Shown: positions 36,601 to 49,353 of the stretch, piece by piece | Layout of the letters: each line of letters starts with the position of its first letter | Position numbering within the stretch: position 1 is the stretch's first letter | Position numbers and translations under genes: made by a program | Assembly: GCA_003254925.1 (NCBI GenBank) | Contig: QANZ01007483.1 | Coordinates: forward strand, 74,931-138,930 | Source of the DNA: Chamaecrista fasciculata | Taxonomy: Eukaryota > Streptophyta > Magnoliopsida > Fabales > Fabaceae | Direction of reading: 5' to 3' | DNA: 64,000 nucleotides | The notes under the pieces: model-generated | The model's database searches: none | What the model was told of the DNA's origin: nothing | What the model saw: only the letters and a program-made list of their open reading frames with translations

Positions 36601-39350
36601 TTGACCAAGTAATAGTTGGAAGTATCTTGCTCTGGTATCCAATATGCACCATTTTTTTAATATTAATTATTTAAAAGGGCTGCTTGTTCGTATTTCTGTT
36701 GTAACTATCTTGCAGTTGTATGGTTGCTGGTTTATAATAGAAACCTAGAAATTAGCAGTTTATTTGTGATGCATGCAGAAATGGTAATCACACATTTTTA
36801 AAAGGGTTGCTTGTTCTCATTTTTATATTGTGGTGCCTTGTTCTTGGGATTGCTTATGTATGTTTTAACAGTTAGATTATGAAATTGCATGATTTGTGAT
36901 TCAAATCATACAGTTCCGTTCAATTTGGTAACCATATAGTACAAATCATGGGGAGAATCAGAAAATGGCTGGAATCGGTGCCACTTTTAGACTCGGGTTG
37001 AAAAAAAGTCAGTTTAACCTTCTTTTTTCTAGAATTGTAGAGGCACTAGGATTAGGGGAAAACTGAAAAGTCAATTAAACAAATTACTATAAATATTAAT
37101 ATAAAAAGTAAAAAAAAAATTTAGAATGCTATCTCAATAAATTTATTAGCTATTATTTTGTTAGACTTGCGGTAATTTTTTGGTCAACCTTTAGGTATGT
37201 GATATATGTTAAATTACTTTTGTGTTTCTGAGTCTTACAAATTGATATGAATTACAATTTACGATAAAAAAAATTAGCCAGTTTACTCATTATTTGTATT
37301 GCTATTTGATAACTTCGTTTAATATGTATTTCTAGTCATATTGTTGGCCCACGCCATCCATTAAAGAAGGACCCAAGCCTGGATTATGATATCAGCAGTG
37401 ATGAGGAATGGGAAGAGGTACTTCGAATTTTTATACTCAATTTGAATAGTATATGAGAGATGTCTACTAACATTCTCAATTGTCCAGGAGGAACCTGGTG
37501 AAAGTCTTTCAGATTGTGATAAAGATGATGAAGAAAATTTAGAGGAATGTTCAAAATCTGATGATGAAAGTGAAGATGGCTTTTTTGTACCTGATGGATA
37601 TCTATCTGAAGATGAGGTATGTATTCGTTTGCTTTTCCTGTAATGAAGTTGCACTGGGATGATTTACTAAGGATGGTTGGAAGTAAAAAATTGATATTTC
37701 AATATTTTCTGGAAGCCAGTGTTCTTATTTTCTGCTATTTGTTTTTCATTTTTTAAGAAAACTCTGATCAATTTTTCATACTTCAAAGTAGGGTGCACAG
37801 GTGGATAGAACAGAATCAGATGTTGACATTGAAGGGGCTGGGAACTCAACTAGAGATTTGGAGAGTGAGGAGTTCTATGCTGTACTTCGACAGCAGAAAT
37901 ATCTAAACAATTTGACAGAGCAAGCTCTTCGAAGAAATCAGCCCTTGCTAGTACCAAATTTCATGCATGACAAGGAATGCTTGTTATTGAGTCCCAGTCT
38001 TAGTGGTACCCCTAAGCTGGAGCTTACATGCCTGCAAGCCTTGAGTATGCGTCTAATCCCTGGTGGCTCATGTATAGAAATATCTTTGGATGAAGTACAA
38101 GATGAGGACCAAGAAGCCTGCCTTTCTGCTGGTAAAAGTAAAAGTGCAGCTCCAAACTATGTTATGGCTGCAATACCGGACTCAGATCTGCCTACAGTTG
38201 TAAGTTATGCTGTTCAGCTGTTTTGATATAAATAATTTTTGTCGGTTCTGTGTGTGTAACTGACTAGATATGAAATCATACTGTCAAAAGGGTATTTTGG
38301 TTGTGGTTAACTTGTGCCAGAGAAAGTCTAAAATTAATTGCGATATGAGGGTTAGTTAGTGTTGATTTTCAGAGGACCGACCCTTCACAATTTCCTTTGA
38401 GGTGCTAGGAATGGGTCTAGTTGGGAAAGGTTTCTTGCTGATTTGAGGGTGTAGGATGCAAAATGATGTGATTTCATTTTCTTACTCGTTTTTTCTTCCA
38501 GGTTACTATTATTCAGACTTGTTCTCGAGACATAAATAAGGTGTTAGAGTCTTTGCAACAGAAGTTCCCTGGTGTTCCAAAGTCTTCTCTGAGAAATAAA
38601 GTGCGTGAAGTATCAAACTATGTTGATAACCATCTGCAGGTTTGTGATTTAGTGACATCAACCTAATTTATTTGAGAGGGTGGAGATTCCCATTTTCTAG
38701 TGATTGCTGTCAAATTTTATAATGTAAGTCAGTAAAACTGGTGGATCATTGGGTGAGCAAATGGAATTTGGAAGTGTATACTATCCCTCATAAATTAGAT
38801 TTGTCCTCTTGAGTTGTCATGAAATTAATTCCTAAAAGAGGCAAAGATAATGAAAGCGATCTTTATTTCTCCTGGACTTCATGAACAGGTTTCATGTAAC
38901 TTCTAATTAATTATTTCCTCCATTAAAGTGCTTGGATGAGTCAAAATCACAATTCATTTTGCTTGGTGCCTGTGTTAAGAATTTATAAATGTTAAATTTG
39001 TTCATCGTATGTTCAAATGATTGTCATATCTGAGTAATAAACTAATGGCCTTTGTGTCTTAGTTTGTGTGAGTTGCTGATTTTGTGGGTGCATCGTTATT
39101 AATCAGGTGAAGAAAGAAGTTTTGGTTAAGCTTGGCTTGGCTCTTTACCCTGGTATGCAGTAATCATTGTTAATTATTTGCTTGAGCTCTTTACCCTGGT
39201 ATGCAGAAATACACTTTGCTCATTTCTAAATCATATGAAAAATTTGCAGAAAAGAGCAGCCGAGGAGCGAGGAGTATTGCTAGCTTCTTCTCAAAAAGGT
39301 GCTTGCCACCTTCTGGTGAAACTGTGAACCCTGGTGAAAATTCACTGTAG
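33629..39350 (+). CDS. FAS1: Chromatin assembly factor 1 large subunit FAS1
   Basis: Twelve exons: 33629..34111, 34566..34665, 35007..35154, 35240..35363, 35623..35984, 36080..36397, 37336..37417, 37488..37616, 37792..38199, 38502..38639, 39107..39152, 39250..39350; 812 residues. It is the p150-type subunit of CAF-1, which deposits H3-H4 on newly replicated DNA in the nucleus. Visible regions: a basic N-terminus (GRPKNTRKRKR); a Lys/Glu/Arg-rich coiled coil at about 245-345 (the KER region, ending ERFLKRCK); the STWRHLGQSIRSNRKQGWG block near 410; an acidic stretch at about 525-600; and a C-terminal DNA-binding winged-helix region at about 719-800 ending SIASFFSKRCLPPSGE. All domains are intact. 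The start is the first ATG (MAEPVIIDL). A perfect E2F site lies upstream. Confidence 0.96.
39140..39206 (+). repeat. 21-bp duplication over the FAS1 exon 11 donor
   Basis: GCTCTTTACCCTGGTATGCAG occurs at 39140-39160, covering the end of exon 11 and its GT donor, and again at 39186-39206 inside intron 11. Confidence 0.9.
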
Positions 39351-40128
39351 ACACTGGACTCGAGTTCGGCTATCAATGAGCAAAATTTTTTTTGCATGTA
39401 TTTTGATTTAGACTTCGTTAAATGTTTTGTTGCACTAGATGGGCGTATGACATTATGAAAGCATATAACATAACGGTCCGGGTGCGTTCTGTGTGTATGT
39501 ATATCTCGCTGATTCAAGGAATGGTGTAATAGCTGCTACCTACTTGCACAGCACTTTTTGGTTTAGAAAGTCTCATGCAAATGGTGTTCAGAGTTCATAA
39601 TCGTTTATATAACTTGGCCTGGAACAAGTCTTTTGAAAAAGCGAGCGAAAAGAAGTTCGAGTTAATATTTTTCCCCTTTTCTTGTAACATTCATTATTAG
39701 CGTTCGATTTAATTTGGAAGTTGGAACTATTGAAGCCCAAATGTAGATGAAGTGACAGAGAGGAAGAATCAAAGATTTGTTTGTAGCGATGCTTCAGCAA
39801 AAAGAATCTGTAGTCGAATTTAAGCAGATATTGAAAGAATGAGAAAATGGTAGTTCTTAGTCGCTTTTTCTAATATAAAAACTGCACGCTTGGTGTACAT
39901 ATAACGACTCACTTCTTTCGTCGTTTATAAACATATAAAATGGAGGTATCTATAGATGATACTAGAAAAATAATCAAACATCAATTTGTCATTAAATGAA
40001 TATTAATAAATACAAAGGTAAGTATTCTTTACCCGAAAGAAGAACACACGCAGACACACAGATAAGAATCAATGAATGATATAGGCGATGATGAAAAAAC
40101 AGATGAAACGATGATCATATATTAAACC
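39351..40128. other. Convergent 3' ends of FAS1 and the membrane protein gene
   Basis: This 778-bp interval holds the FAS1 3' UTR on the left and the minus-strand gene's 3' UTR on the right. Frames at 39191-39517 and 39588-39800 (minus) overlap these UTRs and have no family resemblance. Confidence 0.5.
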
Positions 40129-40689
40129 CTAAACCTGGAAAGGCCATGGCCAATCCTTCAAATCCTCCTCTTGCTGCACCTTGGAACTCCTCATCGCGAA
40201 GGCATTATTATTGCCACCATCAACATGAGCATAATACTTAAGAAAGAAAGCGAGTGTCATAACCACCCACTCCAAGCAAAAGATCAAAATGCTCAATCCA
40301 CCAGCCAATTTGAGAATAACAGATCCATCCTCTTCTCTAACATAGGATTTCAATTGGCCAAGAAAATCCCCTGTTCTCGTGAAGATAAGCACAGAAACAG
40401 AGCCCTGAAATATGGCAGTGAGAACAGTGGCCACCATGTGAGCAGAGTACCACCGGCTAGTCCCCGATGACGCGGCGGCGCAACCCGATACGGCGCCGGC
40501 GATGGTGAAGACGTGGAGGAGAATCAAGAAGAAGCCACAGAGAGAAGGCAAAAGGCGAAGCGAAAGCGTGAGGAAGATGCAGCTGGAAGCAGCACCCAAG
40601 AGAATGTAGTTACAGAAGAGAAAGATCTTGTAGATGTGGCTATACTTATCATCACTATTCACTGAGTGAATGTTCATGGAAATACCCAT
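40129..40689 (-). CDS. Plant-specific four-helix transmembrane protein
   Basis: A single open frame of 186 residues without introns, starting MGISMNIHS. Four hydrophobic segments are evident at about residues 22-45, 50-74, 84-106 and 126-151. Between the last two is a polar stretch with GQLKSYVREEDG, and the tail ends DWPWPFQV. I believe it belongs to a small uncharacterised plant family that includes Arabidopsis AT5G16250 and AT3G02640, but that is from memory. No enzymatic motif is visible and no function is assigned. Four AACGG cores upstream, one a perfect MSA element, suggest expression at G2/M, so a role in dividing cells is possible. Confidence 0.85.
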   Translation of the reverse strand: MGISMNIHSVNSDDKYSHIYKIFLFCNYILLGAASSCIFLTLSLRLLPSLCGFFLILLHVFTIAGAVSGCAAASSGTSRWYSAHMVATVLTAIFQGSVSVLIFTRTGDFLGQLKSYVREEDGSVILKLAGGLSILIFCLEWVVMTLAFFLKYYAHVDGGNNNAFAMRSSKVQQEEDLKDWPWPFQV

Positions 40690-40817
40690 TTCCTGAATTT
40701 CCGAGAGGTTGATGATGATGATGATAGATTTGTGGTGTTGGTGTGAATGTGAGTAGTGAGTACAAGATTATGAGAATGACTGATGCTTGATTGCTTATAA
40801 TATAGGGGCAGAGGCTA

Positions 40818-40917
40818 AACGGTCATATATTCATTCGATGAGCTGGATGGACTCTTGGGTGGCTTACAATAAGAATATGACCGTTGGGAAAGTAAGTACA
40901 TAGGCCCGTTGCAACGG
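40818..40917. promoter_or_regulatory. Cluster of MSA-type (AACGG) elements
   Basis: AACGG cores lie at 40818-40822 (+), 40881-40885 (-, as CCGTT), 40906-40910 (-) and 40913-40917 (+). The minus-strand sequence 40888 to 40879, CCCAACGGTC, fits the mitosis-specific activator consensus YCYAACGGYY at every position. They sit 130-230 bp upstream of the membrane protein start codon. MSA elements bind three-repeat MYB (MYB3R) factors and drive G2/M expression. Confidence 0.6.
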
Positions 40918-40923
40918 CTACTT

Positions 40924-42973
40924 CTGTACTCTCTCCTTAAAAAAAAAAAATCATTTATATCTTATTTATTATATTATTCTAAGCAAAAATATGTTTTTGT
41001 AAATTTTTTGAAACAATATTTTTTTTGAAAAATATGTTTTACTTATTTATGTAAAATATGTTTATTGTCAATTTCATTCCAAAAATTTTACATTTTAATA
41101 GATTGTATCATTTTTCATAATATCATAATGATTTAACATGATTTTTAATCCAAGTCAATATTAAATTTCTTTCAATAAATTTATACTATATATTATAGAT
41201 CATTTGGAGTTCATTGTTAACTTATTGAATATAATTAGTGCAAAGAATGAAATCGGTCGGAATATAGAATTATAAGAATCAAATTAATAATAAAAAACTT
41301 AATAAAAAAATTAAAAATTATTGTAAGATTTAGAGATATAAGTAAAAAAAAAAAGAATTTTTGCCTATTATTCTAAATATATAAGTAATATCATAAAGCA
41401 TAATAAGAAACTTGATTAGTCCAATTTTCTTTTCTTTTCTTTTTTCACAATGATTTAATATTTGTGGATTGATTATACTGAATTATCACATTAGCTTTCA
41501 TCCTTCTGGCATCGTCAGAGCCCAGAGGTCAGAGCTAAATCTGTGATAAAATAAAATAATACTTCTTAATGATACTTTTTGCTACAAACGTTTGATAATT
41601 TTCTAAAGATTTTTTCAACTAAAAAAAAAAAGAAGCTTAGATGAAATTACTTAATGTTATTATTAGTTCTAATTATTAAATTTACCCTAATTTCAAATTA
41701 ACACCCCATTTGTTTAAGCGACTATTTTTCTTTTTTCAACAATCAACATTGATACACCAAACCAACATTTTCATCCATGTTTCTTTGTCATATTCTATAT
41801 GAATAATATTCGTTTTAATACTTTTTATTTCTTAAAACAAATTACAGTGAAAAACAAAAATATAATTCATTTTTTAATTTTTAACACTTACATTGATAAA
41901 AATGAGTTAAACTTATTTAGAGACATATAATGATTTTATTATTATTTAATAATTATTTGGATTTTTTATAATTAACTCTACCAAAAATGTAGTTCATGTA
42001 CTTTCTCCTGAGCTTTCTGCTTAATGAAATGGCATCATTTTCTATCCAAACAAAAAAAAAACCCCTAACAAAAATCTCAAATTTATTTTTTAGTCCGATT
42101 TGACCTTATTTGTTGATGATCTCAACTAGACAAAAAAGATCGTTAAGCGTAACCTGTAGTTCCGAACTCATCGTAATCAAATTTGAAATGAGAGAAATAT
42201 GACTAACTTTGTTTGTTTGACCGTAAAATAATTGGCTTACTTGCAGTATCTGATTTGACATTGTTTATTAACGAACTTGAATAGATAGACAAAATACTTG
42301 TAAAAATCAATACATTGCTATATATATATATATATATATATATGAACTTATCACATTTGAATTTGAAATAAGAGAGATATGATTGTATTCATTTATTTAG
42401 GACCAAAATAAAATTAAGTGACAAAATTTAGGATCAATACAAAACTTTTGACATATTTAGAGCAAAGATGAACTTAAAGAGATATATTTAATACTGATCT
42501 ACTCATTCGACCAAAAACATATAAACCACATAAGTGTGACCTAGTGGTTTCTTACTTGATCCGTTAACCAAGTGGTGGACCTTCGAATTTCACATTTGGG
42601 TATATAAAGCATTATGTGGCCAGCTATTTACCATTAAGTGGAGGACCCGCAAGAAAAAAAAATTAGTCACTGTTTAGATATAAAAAAAAAACATATATTG
42701 CATACAGCTTTCTTTTTTGTTGACAAAAAAGATTAAAATTACACTTTTCATGAATTATTGGTGTTTTCTTATTTATTTTCAGGCTAAAAGTATTTTTGGT
42801 GCTTCTAAATTTTGTATGTTGATTTATTTTTTTATAAAAAAATAAATTGTTATCTTAATTTTGTTCTAATCATCGAAAAACTTCTCAATATGTTTTTAAC
42901 TAATACTAGTGTGGATAGTTTCAAAACTATTAATAAGGATAGATGGTCAATGTGAAAATACATAAATTAAGGG
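40924..42973. other. AT-rich intergenic with degraded repeats
   Basis: No gene seen. The segment 42060-42480 resembles, in degraded form, the centre of the foldback element at 32.5-33.0 kb ('gagaaatatgactaac', 'gatttgacc'). A (TA)n tract lies near 42320-42345. The segment 42530-42610 has tRNA-like A-box and B-box resemblance, described in the findings. Confidence 0.45.
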
Positions 42974-43684
42974 TGCGTTTGGTACGTTGTCATCTCAGAT
43001 GTCATAGTATTTCAGATGTCGTGTAATGTGATATCATAGTATAACATATATGATATTTATAATATCAATGTTTGCTATGACAATAGTAGATGTCAGAGAT
43101 ATAAAATCCATATATTTGGTACTCTCTTATGAATAATATTAATCTTCTTTAAATTTTTATGTTTACCCTTATTAACATCTTAAAAACATATATTAATATT
43201 TTTAAAATAAATATATGATTTAGTCATTAAATTTAAACTGATTTCATATTTTTTGATTCCTAAATTTATACTTATTAAATCTTTTTTATCCCTAAATTTA
43301 TATTAAATTTCTTTTTGGTCCCTAAATTTGAGCCAATGACTAAATTATTAACAATTGAAATAATTCGATAAATGAGTCATATATTTTGATTATTCACTAA
43401 CAAATTAGTTGACTAGTTATAAATTTAGAAACCAAATATATAGTAAGTTTTATTAAAAAAAAACAAATAAACCAAAAGGGATAAAATTGGAACTTTGATT
43501 GAAAAATACCCTTGCAAACCCTGTCATCTGAGATAACATAGTTTTTACGTCGACATTAGATCACACCTTTTTTACTGTCTTTTGATGACATGGTATTATC
43601 TTGGATGTCGACGACATCATGACATTACCACATCGAAGATAATATATAAAATGGCGGGTATGAGATCACAACATACCAAACACA
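42974..43684. mobile_element. MITE with 24-bp inverted ends and TAAGGG duplication
   Basis: The left end reads TGCGTTTGGTACGTTGTC and the right end, on the minus strand, TGTGTTTGGTATGTTGTG; both go on to ATCTCA. The direct flanking repeat TAAGGG occurs at 42968-42973 and 43685-43690. The element is 711 bp, AT-rich, with repeated 'gatgtcat' motifs in both subterminal regions and no coding capacity. Confidence 0.75.
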
Positions 43685-43690
43685 TAAGGG

Positions 43691-44731
43691 AAATCAAACA
43701 GTTTCATTAGTAGTTATTTTGAAAGATAATAAACGTGATAGAAAATATGCTATTTTGAGTATTCAGATCATGAAATTAAAGGCGGCCAAAAAAAAGACAA
43801 TGAAACAAATTAATTATATTATTATCTAATCGTTTTAAAATGAAATTATCACAGAAAAAGAAACAAAATCAGTGAAAAAAAAAAAGGAATGATCCTAAAT
43901 TTCTAAATCTAATAACCCAAAGAGATAGTTTTGGCCTTTATTTATGTTTCTGATACCAAAATAACCTGCAATTGCAAATGTTGAAACTTGAAGACACCCT
44001 TCCGAGCCTAGCGTACCCTGACCCTCGGTCCTTCTTCTGTTCACATTCTCATTCTCATCCTCCTGCGTTGCGATTTTTAGCGCCTTGGCTTTGGCCACAA
44101 AGGGTTTTACCCAATTCTCCCAGCCAATCCCTCTTCGCTCGTGTTCCTGCTATTAGGTATTTCAATCGCTTTTTTCTCTCAATTTCAGAGGTCAAAGATT
44201 TCCCAATTCCCTTTTACGTTCTACATATCCCCATTATTCGATTACGTGTCTCGTCAAATTTCCGTAAATATGGTGAAATCCCAGTCGACATACAAACTTG
44301 TCTTAGCTGGATTTAGCTTTTTACGTGTTTGGCCTTTTTGTATTGATCTGTTTTAGGCTTCCTTAGCTTGATGTGTGCACATGTTATATTCGATGGGTTT
44401 TGTTCTTTTTTCTTCTATAATGGGGTCTGTTTGGGTGAAATAGGGTGGAACCCTACTGTCGTGGTCAAATGTTTGGATGCCTGCTCTATTTGTTTGGTGA
44501 ATTATTTTGGATGCCTGCTCCATTTGTTTCTATCACTGGAGTAATAAAAAGGCTCCATTTGTTTAAATCATGTTGACCTTTCTTACAAATTTGTTTCTTG
44601 CTGTTGCTGTTGTTTTCCCTGATTCCTTTCTCTCATCTTAGGTGACAGTATAGGTTTGGAAAAGGCCAGAGTCCATAATGATTATTTATTGTTGATTGTT
44701 TCCACACACTGGCAATTCTTAGGACTGGCTG
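43691..44731 (+). other. RABA5a promoter and 5' UTR with a probable leader intron
   Basis: From about 43980 the composition becomes C-rich and leader-like. A good donor (TTAG|GTATTTC at 44157) and an acceptor (CTTAG at 44718-44722, nine bases before the start codon) suggest one intron of about 566 bp within the 5' UTR. Frames at 43972-44316 lie in this leader and do not resemble proteins. Confidence 0.5.
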
Positions 44732-45787
44732 ATGGCTTCTCAAAATGAAGAAGAGAAAACTGAGGATTACCTTTTCAAGATTGTTTTAATTGGTGATTCA
44801 GCTGTTGGGAAATCAAATTTGCTTGCCAGATTTGCCAGGGACGAGTTTTATCCTAACTCAAAGTCGACTATAGGAGTAGAGTTCCAAACTCAGAAGATAG
44901 ATATCAATGGAAAAGAAATTAAAGCACAGATTTGGGACACGGCAGGGCAGGAGAGGTTCAGAGCTGTTACATCTGCATATTATAGGGGTGCAGTTGGAGC
45001 ACTTCTTGTGTATGACATAAGCAGACGCCAAACATTTGATAGCATTGGCAGATGGCTTAATGAACTTCACAGTAAGAATTACAGTTATTGCTGTGTTTTA
45101 TCTCTTCTTCTATGCTCTCACTAATTAATAACTGTAATCCCGTATTCACCATTTATTGTGGAGGCTGGTTTTGGTGTCTCACCAGTAACAAAAATGATTC
45201 AATAAACTCAAACTAGAACCTCTATTCAAGTGCTTAAAAGATTTTGAGTATACTCAGAATTGGAAAACATTACGCAAAAGCAAGGTGGGGTGGATGTTAC
45301 TTATAGGAATAGACCCGCGCTTCCTTTTATTGCCGTACATTTTGATGGGTCACTCGTTTGTTATTTTGCTGGTTTCAAGAAAGATTTAATCATATTTTTT
45401 AGTTTTAAAGGTGACGAAATGGGCACTAAGTGTGCACTTGTCTGTTGTTTAACAGCTCATTCTGACATGAATGTTGTCACAATACTTGTTGGGAACAAGT
45501 CAGATCTCAAGGATGCCAGGGAAGTGTCCACTGCTGAAGGCAAGGCCTTAGCGGAGGCAGAGGGTTTGTTCTTCATGGAGACATCGGCTCTCGATTCTTC
45601 GAATGTAGCCGCTGCTTTCCAGACGGTCGTAAAGGAGATCTACAACATTTTAAGCCGAAAAGTTATGATGTCTCAAGAACTGGATAAACAGGATGCTGTT
45701 ATCGGGAATGGAACAACTGTTGTTCTAGAAGGGGGGGATAACCCAGAAGCAGCTGAGCAGCCGAAAAAGGGTTGTTGTTCATCCTAA
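44732..45787 (+). CDS. RABA5A: Small GTPase RABA5a (Rab11 group)
   Basis: Two exons, 44732..45071 and 45456..45787, joined in phase 1 to give THSDMN; 223 residues. Nucleotide-binding motifs: P-loop GDSAVGKS (21-28), switch I Thr46 in STIGVEF, WDTAGQE (68-74) with the catalytic Gln73, NKSD (127-130) and ETSAL. The C-terminus CCSS carries the twin cysteines that are geranylgeranylated for membrane attachment. The N-terminus and the [17 protein letters not shown] and [14 protein letters not shown] stretches match Arabidopsis RABA5a rather than RABA4 or RABA5c. RABA GTPases act in trafficking from the trans-Golgi network and recycling endosome to the plasma membrane and cell plate. The intron, including the open frame at 45260-45455, is not coding. 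Confidence 0.95.
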
Positions 45788-47362
45788 GGTTTGATGTTCA
45801 TGTCAGCTCCAAAACTCACTTTTCTATTATGGTCTTTGTCTTTTATTGAATTTTTACTATTCAGCCAAGCCTGACTGACTAAGGTAGAAATTGTAAATGA
45901 CGTGAAGGATAATTACAAAAATGATGAGACTTGGGCGAGAGAGATTTTGTTTTGGGGCTTTTCATAACATTCTTCTATGTTGGGTGTGTGCTGGTGTTTT
46001 AAAATACACATGCTATTTAGAAGTATTTTAAATATGAAAAACATTATAATAATTTTATTTAAACTTGTATATTTATTTTTATAAATCTCTCTAAATTCAG
46101 TTTTGTTCTTGATAACTTTGATAATTTTCATTATATAATATGGTACATTTTTTTGGGTTAAGTTTTTGTACTGGACAACTTTTGAAATGTAAGAAATTGG
46201 ATAATTTAAAGACAATGTATTAACAAAAAAGAAAGAAAGAAGTAAATGTTGAAATTGATCTGTATGGAGACCAGTTGTTGTTTATTTTTCTTTAAAATTT
46301 TTGGTTCGCATATCCTAATCAGAATTCAGAATGTTCACACCCCATGAGAAACAAGTTTTCAATCATTGCTAATGCCAATCCTCAAATTAATATGGAAAAG
46401 AAGAGACACTGAGAGTGAGCAAGTTATAATAAGTTGATCCTATGTAATACACTCACCTAAGATAAAGTGATGTCCGACTCAGCCAAATGATTCTGATGTC
46501 AGTTTCATCAGCATGAACTCGTCATTCATTTTGTTAGACAGTTTTCGACTGTAATGAAAATCAAGTTAATTTCTTTTACAGCTTTTGACCCATGTAATGT
46601 CTGTCATCTTGCAAGGATTTTTCTAGGAATTTCTCGACTCTTGAGGCGTAATGGAACCGACGAGCTTGCGCATTTTTTGTCCATGGAAGAAAAGTAGATT
46701 TTAAGTTTCGTTTATTAAGTACGACATGATAAGTCATTAATTTTGGCAACTCAATATCTTGCATTTTAATATTTTCAAATTTTTTACCATAACTTGAAAA
46801 TTTTGATAAGAAAGATGTTAGAATAATTTTTGTAGGAGAAAGAAAATTAACACGTTAGATTTGCACCCCCGTTGTAGGTATCAAGGTGTGTAGTAGTAAT
46901 TACTACTAAACGTCATGTAGTTAATCTGCTTTTTAAAGAAAACCAAGAAAATCGGACCATGGTTTTCAGGCTTAATTTTGTACTTCCCAAAGTTTGACCT
47001 TGAACATTATTCCCATAATCTTTATGATAGGCTATCAGAACTGACTCAAAAAGACATCCAAGTAATCTATGACAAAAATAAGCAGTTTATTAATGACTGC
47101 TCATATTTTTAATAATTTATTACCGAATACCAATATTGTTTCTAAATTTGTAACTAGCAGTAGCAAGTTTCATCCTCTTACGTTTCGAAACACAACTACT
47201 AGTGAAGAAACTCTACATAAATGTTGGAATGGAATGATAAATTTAAACAAGAAAAACAATGAAGATCAAATGCACAGCTGGATGTTCATCAGACTAATGT
47301 TGGTTCTCAAAAGTACGAAGTCAATAATGTTGACATGGTCGCTTCAGTTTCGAACAAAAAAA
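45788..47362. other. Convergent 3' ends of RABA5a and the alkenal reductase
   Basis: 3' UTRs at both ends; the middle is AT-rich. Frames at 45913-46215 and 46576-46764 (minus) resemble no family. Confidence 0.45.

Positions 47363-49353
<1,991 letters not shown>

Noticed and set aside
40171..40470. 99-residue plus frame
   Set aside because: Antisense of the four-helix membrane protein gene.
45260..45455. Open frame continuing upstream of RABA5a exon 2
   Set aside because: It is intron sequence; joining 45071 to 45456 gives the conserved THSDMN of Rab proteins, while the open frame adds unrelated residues.
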